Origin: Candidatus Desantisiibacteriota bacterium
GTDB lineage: Bacteria > JACRDZ01
NCBI GenBank assembly: GCA_016209155.1
Contig: JACQWU010000219.1
Span: forward strand, 1-27,095
Direction: 5' to 3'
Length of the DNA: 27,095 nt
A model generated the notes under the pieces. The model saw only the letters and a list, made by a program, of their open reading frames with translations, had not been told where the DNA came from and did not search any database. The translations under genes and the position numbers were made by a program. Each line of letters opens with the position of its first letter. Position 1 is the first letter of the stretch. Below are positions 1-6,721 of this stretch, piece by piece.

Positions 1-404
1 GCAACATCTTTTAGAGAAATATTATCAACAACATTTGCGATAGCATTCCTGACATCAAGCATCACACTATATAACCCGCATGATAATTCATCAGGACAAT
101 TAACATATGCAGTCTTGCTCACACAGCCAAGCGGCGCCAGGGGACCTTCAATTATTCTTATAATTTCTCCGATACTAATATTTTCCGGCGGCCTCGCCAG
201 CGAATACCCCCCTCCCACTCCGCGCTTACTTATCAACATTTCCGCTCTCCTTAAATTAAGCAAAATTTGTTCTAAATATTTCTGAGGGATAGTCTCCTTT
301 TTTGCAATCTCATTGATTAATGTTACTTTTTTACCTTTCTCATAATTAATAGCCAGCTTAATTAAAGCCTTTAAAGCATACTCCCCTTTTTTAGATATTT
401 TCAT
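1..404 (-). CDS. Rrf2-family transcriptional regulator (3' end outside window)
   Basis: The minus strand from the ATG at 404 reads MKISKKGEYALKALIKLA and stays open to the window edge, giving 134 codons. The N-terminal winged helix-turn-helix is typical of the Rrf2 family (IscR, NsrR, CymR), including the segment IPQKYLEQILLNLRRAEML and the glycine-rich wing KRGVGGGYSLARPP. Three cysteines follow in the pattern GCVSK-x5-C-x5-C (about residues 93-108), the place where IscR/NsrR-type members bind an Fe-S cluster, so a cluster-sensing role is plausible but not proven. A GGAG sits about 9 bases before the ATG, and a sigma-70-like promoter lies at 440-467. The regulated genes are not evident; the gene is divergent from the secreted protein at 701. 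Confidence 0.85.
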   Translation of the reverse strand, partial: MKISKKGEYALKALIKLAINYEKGKKVTLINEIAKKETIPQKYLEQILLNLRRAEMLISKRGVGGGYSLARPPENISIGEIIRIIEGPLAPLGCVSKTAYVNCPDELSCGLYSVMLDVRNAIANVVDNISLKDV

Positions 405-700
405 TTTTTAATTCTCCATATTCTATATCAACAATACACATTTTAACACACAACCCCCCAATGTCAAGGAAAAAAAACTTATACTAAATCTTATATAGGG
501 CAAGACTTCAGCCTTACTTTTTTATTTTCTTCTATTTGCTTTTGCAGGGTACAGATTTCTGACGAATTGCTTTACACGTGTGGTGGAAAAAAGTCTTAAA
601 AAAGCGGTATAGAACAATTTACTGAATATAATAAATAATATAAAGTTAAATAGGCTAAATTATTTAATGTAAATAATTTATAAAAAAAGGAGATGCTGTT
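405..700. other. Divergent intergenic region
   Basis: This AT-rich gap separates the Rrf2 gene from the divergent gene at 701. Apart from the Rrf2 promoter I see no repeat, RNA gene or convincing plus-strand promoter. The plus-strand gene has a ribosome site GGAG at 689-692. Confidence 0.5.
440..467 (-). promoter_or_regulatory. Sigma-70-type promoter of the Rrf2 gene
   Basis: Read on the minus strand there is a perfect TTGACA (462-467), a 16-base spacer and TAAAAT (440-445), followed by a leader of about 30 bases to the Rrf2 ATG. Rrf2 regulators often bind their own promoters, so the operator may overlap this site; no clear dyad is visible. Confidence 0.55.
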
Positions 701-1354
701 ATGGAAAAGATTAGAATAATCTTAATTTTGATTGCATTTGTAATTGCTGTAGGTAGTGTATCTTATGTTAAAAATGCTCATGCTGAGACTGCAAAAATGG
801 AAATGGGTAAATCTGAATTTAATGTTAAATTACGAATGAGTATGAGAAAACTTTGGGAGGAACACATCGTTTATACAAGAAACTATATCATTAGCGCGTT
901 AGCTGATCTTAAAGATAGTAATGCCGTAGCAGAGAGATTGCTTAAGAATCAGGATGATATAGGAGATGCTATAAAACAGTATTATGGAAAAGACGCAGGA
1001 AATCAATTGGCTGTTCTTTTACGCAGTCATATCTTAATTGCCACTGAAGTTGTAAAAGCAGCTAAAGACGGTGACAGCAAACAATTGGATAAGGCTAATA
1101 AAAGATGGTATACAAACGCGGATGAAATTACCACATTCCTTGGCAATGCGAATTCATTTTGGAAAAATAAGGATATAAGAGATATGTTGTATAAACATTT
1201 AGAACTGACAACAGGCGAAGTAGTTTCCAGAATTAAAAATGATTGGAAAGCTGACATTAATTATTATGATAAAGGGCATTCTCATATGCTTATGTTTGCG
1301 GATGCACTTACAGAAGGAATTGAGAAACAATTTCCTGACAAATTTAAAAAATAG
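701..1354 (+). CDS. Secreted helical protein of unknown function with conserved histidines
   Basis: The 217-residue protein starts with a Sec signal peptide; cleavage is likely after NAHA (about residue 28). GGAG 8 bases upstream supports the ATG at 701. The mature part is almost entirely helical and carries motifs I recognise from a family of small secreted proteins, sometimes mislabelled glycosyltransferase: LWEEHIVYTRNYIIS (helix 1), RLLKNQDDIGDAIKQYYG, LLRSHILIATEVVKAA and a C-terminal EKQFPDKF. One histidine falls in each of four helices (H55, H110, H166 and H193/H195), with acidic residues 5-7 positions later. That suggests a metal-binding four-helix bundle, which is inference. There is no sugar-transferase fold signature. 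It appears monocistronic. Confidence 0.75.
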   Translation: MEKIRIILILIAFVIAVGSVSYVKNAHAETAKMEMGKSEFNVKLRMSMRKLWEEHIVYTRNYIISALADLKDSNAVAERLLKNQDDIGDAIKQYYGKDAGNQLAVLLRSHILIATEVVKAAKDGDSKQLDKANKRWYTNADEITTFLGNANSFWKNKDIRDMLYKHLELTTGEVVSRIKNDWKADINYYDKGHSHMLMFADALTEGIEKQFPDKFKK

Positions 1355-1486
1355 GAATATATTCATAGTTCTAAAAAACCTTCACCGCTAAAACTAATCT
1401 TACCCGCATATAATGATAATCCTGGGTTTAGGGATTATCAGCCATCAATTGATGATTATATGTGTGATCCGGAATATGTAAATTAA
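1355..1486 (+). other. In-frame open segment after the TAG of the preceding gene
   Basis: The frame of the 701 gene stays open for 43 codons after its TAG stop, up to TAA at 1484-1486, with a protein-like composition (ends DDYMCDPEYVN). It contains a small hairpin (arms 1415-1422 and 1432-1439) and a 12-base palindrome at 1443-1454. Homologues of the 701 protein normally end at about QFPDKF, so this is more likely chance or a gene remnant than translated readthrough. Confidence 0.2.
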
Positions 1487-1512
1487 AAAACAAAGAATAA
1501 ACAACAGGAGTA

Positions 1513-1740
1513 GTGTCCAAAAATCTCATTTTTAAATCATTTTATCGGACAAACAGATAGTAAGCAAGAAATTATTATGAGTTTTTATTCCCTGTCATAA
1601 AATTCATAGATAAAAAATCGAAAATTTCTTGACAACCCTATTTTTATGTATTAAATTATAACATTCAATTTCGATTTGACTATTGTTCTAAAAGCTGGAT
1701 TCCGCATCAAGTGCGGAATGACACCTTTTTGGACAGCCCC
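1513..1740. mobile_element. MITE-like element with TGTCCAAAAA ends and TA flanks
   Basis: The left end reads GTGTCCAAAAATCTCATT. The right end, in reverse complement, reads GGGGCTGTCCAAAAAGG followed by TGTCATT. Both ends are flanked by TA (1511-1512 and 1741-1742), the target duplication made by IS630/Tc1-mariner elements. The element is about 228 bases and has no ORF for a transposase. Inside the right end is a GATTCCGCA/TGCGGAAT hairpin of a kind widespread in bacterial intergenic DNA. The same right-end sequence occurs again at 17840-17860. Confidence 0.5.
1629..1657 (+). promoter_or_regulatory. Candidate sigma-70 promoter inside the MITE, facing rsgA
   Basis: TTGACA (1629-1634), a 17-base spacer and TAAATT (1652-1657) lie within the inserted element and point at rsgA, which starts about 90 bases downstream. 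Confidence 0.4.
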
Positions 1741-1745
1741 TATTA

Positions 1746-2855
1746 ATGGCACTTCCAGATAAATTAGAAATAATAAAATATATGAAACTAGAAAATTTGG
1801 GATTTGACAAATGGTTTTTTGACCAAAAAATAGACTTGCGAAATCCGGATTTTAACATTGCCAGAATAACCGCAGTTGATCGTAATAGTTATTTAATAAG
1901 AAATGAAAAAAATGAAGTTTTCGCTGAACTTTCAGGCCGGTTCACTTTTCATGCGGAATCAAATACAGATTTTCCTTGTGTAGGAGATTGGATTTTAGCG
2001 CAATATTACGATTCGGATTCTTTTGCGATTATTCATGAAATATTTCCAAGAAAATCATTTTTAAGAAGAAAAACAGCCGGTAATAAAATTGATTACCAGA
2101 TGATCGCCACAAACATTGATTTTGCGTTTATTGTTCAATCGTGTGATTCTAATTTCAATTTGCGCAGACTTGAGCGGTATCTCGTAATGGTTAATGAAGG
2201 CAATATTAAACCGATATTCCTTTTAACCAAAGCTGATCTTGTCAGTCTTGAAAAATTAAATAATATGATCTTAGAGGTTAGAAAATCAAATATTGATTGT
2301 AAAATAATAGCGATGAGCAATAACACTGTTCATGGGTTGGATCAAGTTCATCAAGTGATAGAACCAGAAAAAACCTATTGTTTGCTTGGATCATCAGGAG
2401 TTGGGAAAACCACTCTATTAAATAAACTGATCGGTCATGACCTTTTTAAAACCAGCACCGTTCGTGATAAAGATAGTAAAGGCAGGCATACAACTGCGCG
2501 ACGGCAATTGATTATTCTTAAAAATGGTGCGATGATGATTGACACACCGGGAATGAGAGAATTAGGTACTTTTAATGCCGGCAAAGGCATAGATGAGAGC
2601 TTTTCAGAAATTCAAGGATTGGTCGGAAATTGCCGATTCACTGATTGTACTCACACTCAGGAAGCCGGTTGTGCTATTTTAGCAGCGGCTAAAAATGGAG
2701 AGTTAAGTGAAGAAAGATATAAAAGCTATTTAAAATTAATTAAGGAATCGGAATATAATAATATGTCATATATTGAAAAACGCAAAAAAGACCGTAAATT
2801 TGGTAAGTTCATTAAATCCGCAATGAAACAAATTAAAAAAAATAACCACTATTAA
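1746..2855 (+). CDS. rsgA: Ribosome small-subunit-dependent GTPase RsgA
   Basis: RsgA (YjeQ) is a GTPase that checks and releases late 30S ribosome subunits. The circularly permuted GTPase order is plain: G4 TKAD at residues 161-164, then G1 GSSGVGKT at 215-222, then G3 DTPG at 266-269, after an N-terminal OB-fold region (about 40-110). The zinc site follows as C296-x4-C301-x-H303-x5-C309. The length (369) is normal. No Shine-Dalgarno precedes the ATG at 1746, which lies only six bases after the end of the MITE. Homologues usually begin like MKLENLGFDKWF, so the ATG at 1782 may be the original start and the first 12 residues an addition caused by the insertion. Confidence 0.93.
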   Translation: MALPDKLEIIKYMKLENLGFDKWFFDQKIDLRNPDFNIARITAVDRNSYLIRNEKNEVFAELSGRFTFHAESNTDFPCVGDWILAQYYDSDSFAIIHEIFPRKSFLRRKTAGNKIDYQMIATNIDFAFIVQSCDSNFNLRRLERYLVMVNEGNIKPIFLLTKADLVSLEKLNNMILEVRKSNIDCKIIAMSNNTVHGLDQVHQVIEPEKTYCLLGSSGVGKTTLLNKLIGHDLFKTSTVRDKDSKGRHTTARRQLIILKNGAMMIDTPGMRELGTFNAGKGIDESFSEIQGLVGNCRFTDCTHTQEAGCAILAAAKNGELSEERYKSYLKLIKESEYNNMSYIEKRKKDRKFGKFIKSAMKQIKKNNHY

Positions 2856-2879
2856 CTATATTTGAATTTTTAAATTTAC

Positions 2880-2908
2880 TTGACAATCATATAAATATTA
2901 GTTAATAT
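2880..2908 (+). promoter_or_regulatory. Candidate sigma-70 promoter upstream of the cytochrome gene
   Basis: TTGACA (2880-2885), a 17-base spacer and TAATAT (2903-2908). It would give a leader of about 220 bases before the cytochrome lipoprotein gene. Confidence 0.35.
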
Positions 2909-3088
2909 TTTATCGTAAATTTATTTCAAAAAGCAGCTCATTTAGGCATTGGATGTATATTATCAACATCAGGTTTATTTCATATTGATTCTACTCTAAA
3001 TAACCACAAGGAATTAAAACCATCCCCCTACTTAAGAGCCTATCCAGATATCAGATTTTTAATGCATACGGCTGCATTAAAAATCTGA
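2906..3088 (+). pseudogene. Possible fragment of an M15/DUF882-like peptidase
   Basis: An open frame without a start codon follows a TAA at 2903-2905 and ends with TGA at 3086-3088. It contains KAAHLGIG followed by SGLFHIDS. That resembles the last zinc-ligand segment (G-x-H-x-D in a GFVHVD-like motif) of M15/DUF882 peptidoglycan peptidases. The resemblance is short and the assignment tentative. The tail of the frame runs through the perfect hairpin at 3049-3090, so the end is probably not original coding sequence. Confidence 0.25.
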
Positions 3089-3090
3089 TA
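3049..3090. repeat. Perfect 18-bp inverted repeat
   Basis: Arms TATCAGATTTTTAATGCA (3049-3066) and its exact reverse complement (3073-3090) enclose the loop TACGGC. There is no T-run after either arm, so it is not a standard terminator. It lies 47 bases before the cytochrome ATG and would fold in that leader. Confidence 0.75.
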
Positions 3091-3137
3091 CACGGAGAAA
3101 TCATTAACTATTAAACAGATAAAATAGGTACAAAAAC

Positions 3138-4916
3138 ATGAAAAATCTAAAATTAATTTATATTTTTTTTATCTCTTTACTCTTTTTGTCATTATTTTCA
3201 GGTTGTAGTAAACGCAATAAAGAATCTATCTTTAATCATGATACAGGGAAGCATTTAAAAAATTGGATTTCGGAACATAAGTATTCTTATTTAAAAGATA
3301 AAGATAGTTGTGACGAATGCCATGAAAACAACTCAAGCGGCGGAATTTCAAAATTAGGCTGTTTTTCTAAAAGCTTTAACGGAGCAATATGTCATCCGGA
3401 CGGTACTTTTGGACATCCATCTGACTGGAAAAATCCACTAATACACGGTGCTTCTGCTAAATCAGCACCGGGTTTCAAAAATTGCAAAGAATGTCATGGA
3501 AATGATTTTTCCGGTGGAATTACTAATACTTCATGTTTTACCTGCCATGGTGTTAATGCACCTCATCCCAAAAAAAACTGGAATGGAGATATCTTAACTC
3601 ACACAAATACAGATGCAGCTAATTCATCTATTTGCTTTGATTGTCATGCTAATGGTAATAACTCAGATCGCAAACCTGATTCAACAGCTTCAAAGGATAC
3701 CTTACCGGGATGTTTTAATAATACGCTTTGTCATGCGATTATTGGACATTTTGCCGGCTGGGAATCAGGTAATAATCATGGAGTTACCGCAGAGAAAGAC
3801 TTTTCAGTATGTAAAAATTGTCATGGAGCGGATTTCAAAGGTGGAATTTCAACCATCAGCTGTTATTCATGCCATACCGGACCCGGAGTTACTCATCCCG
3901 ATACCGGATGGATTATTCCAAATCATAAAATAAATGCACTTACAGATATTATTCTGTGCAAAAAATGCCATGGAGATGATTACCTCGGCGGCAGTTCACA
4001 AATCGCCTGTAATATATGTCATATGGAAAATGAAACTAAAGTGCATATCTTAAACTGGTATCCCGATGTGCAACTTAATCATCGCTCCTATGCTAAAAAT
4101 AACGGAACATTAATATGTACGAATGTAAATTGCCATGGAATTGAGCTTACGGGAGTTAACGGAAGCGGCCCTTCCTGCTCAACATGTCATACATGGCCTT
4201 TTGTCAGCGTGCATCCTTCTGATTGGAATTTAGGCACCAATCATGGAGTTACCGCAGAGAAAGACTTTTCAGTATGTAAAAATTGTCATGGTTCTAATTT
4301 ATCAGGTATTACAGGAAGCGGTATCTCATGTTCAACCTGTCATCCATGGCCGTTTACACTTTCTAACTGCAATACATGTCATAATTCACCGCCATCCGGT
4401 TATACATATCCCGACATAGCTGGAAGTCACACAATCCACACAGCTCTTGTTAATATAAATTGTACATCCTGCCATACAAATTCAGGATCTGGAACAATTA
4501 ATCATATTAATAATATTATAAATGTTATTTTCAATAATACTTTTAATGCAAAATCAGGGATTTCATCCTACAGCAGTCAGAATAAAACATGTTCAAAAAT
4601 CAGTTGTCATGGCGGAACTATAACTCCTAATTGGATAAGCGGTAATATCGATGTAAATACACAATGCAGCTCATGTCATAAATCCGGCACAGGAGAATAT
4701 AATGGATATTCTTCCGGCAGGCATAGCTTACATACCGGTTTTGCATCCTGTACCGAATGTCACGATATTAATAAATTACCTGCCAGTCATTTTACAAACC
4801 TTAATACCAGTGCAATGACCGGTGCAAACTTAACAATAATAAGTGCTGCTAATTATACTGGTGGAAGATGTACAATTACATGTCATGGAAAAAATCACAA
4901 TAATAACAGATGGTAA
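3138..4916 (+). CDS. Multihaem c-type cytochrome lipoprotein (Geobacter CxxxxCH type)
   Basis: The 592-residue protein has a lipoprotein signal with lipobox LFSGC (Cys 23), so it is probably membrane-anchored and exported, the site of c-haem attachment. I count 15 canonical CxxCH motifs. Five more CH sites have wider or odd spacing: two CxxxxCH (CTNVNCH, CSKISCH), one Cx3CH (CTITCH), one Cx5CH (CFNNTLCH) and one about Cx9CH. The pattern CxxxxCHG...W...CxxCH is the Geobacter-type domain PF09698/TIGR01904. The protein is built from repeats of about 60-80 residues with NHGVTAEKDFSVCKNCHG. It probably moves electrons across the envelope or to external acceptors. Only a weak ribosome site (AGG) precedes the start. 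A strong terminator follows at 4936. ResB, needed for haem attachment in system II, is present only in broken form at 16588. Confidence 0.9.
   Translation: MKNLKLIYIFFISLLFLSLFSGCSKRNKESIFNHDTGKHLKNWISEHKYSYLKDKDSCDECHENNSSGGISKLGCFSKSFNGAICHPDGTFGHPSDWKNPLIHGASAKSAPGFKNCKECHGNDFSGGITNTSCFTCHGVNAPHPKKNWNGDILTHTNTDAANSSICFDCHANGNNSDRKPDSTASKDTLPGCFNNTLCHAIIGHFAGWESGNNHGVTAEKDFSVCKNCHGADFKGGISTISCYSCHTGPGVTHPDTGWIIPNHKINALTDIILCKKCHGDDYLGGSSQIACNICHMENETKVHILNWYPDVQLNHRSYAKNNGTLICTNVNCHGIELTGVNGSGPSCSTCHTWPFVSVHPSDWNLGTNHGVTAEKDFSVCKNCHGSNLSGITGSGISCSTCHPWPFTLSNCNTCHNSPPSGYTYPDIAGSHTIHTALVNINCTSCHTNSGSGTINHINNIINVIFNNTFNAKSGISSYSSQNKTCSKISCHGGTITPNWISGNIDVNTQCSSCHKSGTGEYNGYSSGRHSLHTGFASCTECHDINKLPASHFTNLNTSAMTGANLTIISAANYTGGRCTITCHGKNHNNNRW
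3774..4291 (+). repeat. 53-bp exact direct repeat within the cytochrome gene
   Basis: Bases 3774-3826 and 4239-4291 are identical over 53 bases, covering the codons for HGVTAEKDFSVCKNCHG. Flanking repeat units differ, so this points to recent local duplication or gene conversion among the haem modules. Confidence 0.85.
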
Positions 4917-4935
4917 AAGGAGATTGATGATTATA

Positions 4936-4967
4936 AAAGGGCTATGATCTTAGCCATAGCCCTTTTT
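4936..4967 (+). terminator. Rho-independent terminator of the cytochrome gene
   Basis: Stem AAAGGGCTATG (4936-4946) pairs with CATAGCCCTTT (4955-4965) around an 8-base loop, and the T-run continues to 4967. It starts 20 bases after the cytochrome stop codon. Confidence 0.9.
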
Positions 4968-4987
4968 CAATTATTCATATGGCGGGT

Positions 4988-5266
4988 TTAGTTATCTTTA
5001 CCTTCCAACTCCACTTCACGCCAGAAGTTCTTATCACCCATACGGGCTTTTGCCTTGACAATAGTTCCTGCGTTTACAAGTTTATAGAACTGCGCCCGGG
5101 AGAGGTCGGTGTTGTCTTCTGCTTGAAAGTCTGAGCCTTCGCCCCCAGCTGCTTCCATGAAAGAGGATGTGTCGACAACTTTATTTTATTTCTCCTTTGA
5201 CCATCGCCTCTGCTTGACGCGAGGGTATTGTTATTGCCTCAGGATACCATTTGGGATTGTAACCTG
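4988..5266 (-). pseudogene. Frameshifted remnant of a GC-richer gene, function unknown
   Basis: On the minus strand two protein-like stretches in different frames follow each other. The first (about 5266-5181) reads GYNPKWYPEAITIPSRQAEA and ends at a TAA. The second runs from about 5179 to the TAA at 4988-4990; from its ATG at 5158 it codes for 56 residues including DLSRAQFYKLVNAGTIVKAK and ending FWREVELEGKDN. Base use is clearly richer in G+C than the flanks, as at 14831-15334. The tail vaguely resembles DUF5666-type beta repeats, but I do not recognise the gene. The gap otherwise holds only the terminator and the palindrome on either side. Confidence 0.4.
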
Positions 5267-5325
5267 TGTTAAGAATATATAAATGGACGTAAAATATATA
5301 TACGTCCATTTATATATTCTTAACA
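5267..5325. repeat. Perfect 25-bp inverted repeat at the PEP-CTERM gene's stop codon
   Basis: Arms of 25 bases (5267-5291 and 5301-5325) match exactly around the loop AAATATATA. The right arm ends one base before the stop codon of the minus-strand gene. No T-run follows on that strand, so it would act, if at all, as a 3' mRNA-stabilising hairpin or a weak terminator. It could also be a small palindromic element. Confidence 0.85.
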
Positions 5326-5326
5326 G

Positions 5327-6130
5327 TTATTCCTTAAATTTCTTTCTCATAAATCCCAATCCCGTAATCGCTGCCCCAAAAAGTATAAATGTTGATGGTT
5401 CAGGAACTGTTGGATTGTTTTCTTCAGGATGATTTTCATAACCCCTGAGTGGTCTTTGCGCCCACTCAGTTCCGTTTCCGGCATATGTCCACGAAAAATC
5501 ATTACCATTTAATATATAATATGAATTATATATCTGGTGAGTTACAGGCAGATTAACAAGTGATGCATTTGTTATGCCATACATACCATAAATCAAATTA
5601 TTAAAACCATTTTCAAATCCGGAAACTGAATCAGAACCTGCACAATCATCAACAAATAGCACTCCTCCGGCATCAAGATAACACTTCAGTCTTGCCTGTC
5701 CATCAGATCCTATTATAAAATCATTGTGCCCTACCATAATAAGAAGATCATAAACGGAAAGATCTGCTGTAGCCAGATCAGCTCCAGCCGGAAGGTCATT
5801 AATAGTGACATTAGCCAAAGGCAGTTGAGCATTAATTTTAGTTTTTATGTTGTATAAATCCGTAGGATAATCTGTATTCCAATCTCCACCACCACCGTAA
5901 TTCAGCTGGGCAATTGAAATGTTGTTTCTCCCCCCCGCAAAAACAGCTAAATTAACAGCTATTTCAAATGAATTTGTATTAGTAATGTCTGACGCATAAT
6001 TTTCCCATCCGCAGGAATAATCATTATCACTGTAAATCATTGATGCATTGGCAGTAACCACCATTCCGAAAAAAATAACACTAACTAATAAACCTTTAAC
6101 AATACTTAATAAATTTCTTAAAATCATCAT
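5327..6130 (-). CDS. PEP-CTERM sorted protein with a DUF4159-like domain
   Basis: The N-terminal signal peptide probably ends at ANAS (about residue 30). The middle matches the DUF4159 pattern: IAQLNYGGGGDWNTDY, then YDLLIMVGHNDF, then LKCYLDAGGVLFVDDC, a glutamine-amidotransferase-like fold of unknown role. The C-terminus is a clear PEP-CTERM sorting signal: VPEPST, a hydrophobic helix (FILFGAAITGLGF) and basic MRKKFKE. It should therefore be processed by an exosortase, not seen here, and end up in the envelope or extracellular matrix. GGAGGT at 6134-6139 lies 3 bases from the ATG at 6130 but 6 from the next ATG at 6127, so 6127 is the likelier start. A promoter candidate lies at 6174-6201. 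Confidence 0.88.
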   Translation of the reverse strand: MMILRNLLSIVKGLLVSVIFFGMVVTANASMIYSDNDYSCGWENYASDITNTNSFEIAVNLAVFAGGRNNISIAQLNYGGGGDWNTDYPTDLYNIKTKINAQLPLANVTINDLPAGADLATADLSVYDLLIMVGHNDFIIGSDGQARLKCYLDAGGVLFVDDCAGSDSVSGFENGFNNLIYGMYGITNASLVNLPVTHQIYNSYYILNGNDFSWTYAGNGTEWAQRPLRGYENHPEENNPTVPEPSTFILFGAAITGLGFMRKKFKE

Positions 6131-6173
6131 TACACCTCCCCTCTTTTTTATTTTTCATTCAAAACACATAATT

Positions 6174-6201
6174 ATTATATTTTTTTTATATGAAAAGTCA
6201 G
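6174..6201 (-). promoter_or_regulatory. Candidate promoter of the PEP-CTERM gene
   Basis: On the minus strand CTGACT (6196-6201), a 16-base spacer and a perfect TATAAT (6174-6179) lie 44 bases before the start codon. Confidence 0.4.
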
Positions 6202-6376
6202 GATTTATTTACATTATTTTTTCACATTTAACATTTAATCTTTTAATAATGTAATTTTTATTATTATATGTAAAGGCGAAAATAGTGTATAATTTAGAAT
6301 GAGAATCATGTATTTCACCAGCAGAGATAGCGAAAAAGCCGGATAATTATAGTTAAATCAATAAATAAGGAAATGA

Positions 6377-6568
6377 ATGAAATCTTTTAATTTTTACGAC
6401 CACGATTCAGATATTGGCGTTTCTATAGAAGCGGATACAATCGAAGAATTATTTGTATCATCCGCCGAAGCCTTATTTTCTTTGATTACAGGAAAAAATA
6501 TTACAGGGAAAAGCATTTCATTTAAAATAAATTTAACCGGAGATTCAGTTGAGGAACTGTTGAAATAA
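6377..6568 (+). pseudogene. Archease N-terminal fragment
   Basis: The 63 residues begin MKSFNFYDHDSDIGVSIEA and continue ELFVSSAEALFSLITG, matching the first half of archease, the partner that helps the RNA ligase RtcB; family members are about 140 residues long. It stops at VEELLK, where the family continues into its WLNELL helix and the C-terminal metal-binding part. The start has an AAGGA ribosome site. The stop is followed at once by a 10-bp hairpin (6569-6590), and no archease sequence is found in any frame after it. I infer a 3' deletion that leaves a non-functional remnant. No rtcB is in the window. Confidence 0.7.
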
Positions 6569-6590
6569 TTTTTGATTTGTAAATCAAAAA
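6569..6590. repeat. 10-bp hairpin at the archease truncation point
   Basis: TTTTTGATTT and AAATCAAAAA pair around GT. It starts at the end of the archease stop codon. Its GC content is too low for a strong terminator. Confidence 0.5.
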
Positions 6591-6598
6591 TGTAAAAA

Positions 6599-6628
6599 TT
6601 GACTTATTCCTTATAAGTGTGGTAAATT
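6599..6628 (+). promoter_or_regulatory. Candidate promoter for the C1A peptidase gene
   Basis: TTGACT (6599-6604), an 18-base spacer and TAAATT (6623-6628) lie about 95 bases before the likely start at 6722. The match is moderate. Confidence 0.3.
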
Positions 6629-6721
6629 TTGTTTGAATGGTTTTTGTTTAATGGGTGGATTCAATAGAAATCTCAACAGAAATCTGAGTATATGGTGTGT
6701 ATAAAAAGGTTCATAACTAAA

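Noticed and set aside
3613-3933. 106-codon ORF inside the cytochrome gene, plus strand
   Set aside because: Out-of-frame shadow of a repeat-rich haem gene; no ribosome site or domain.
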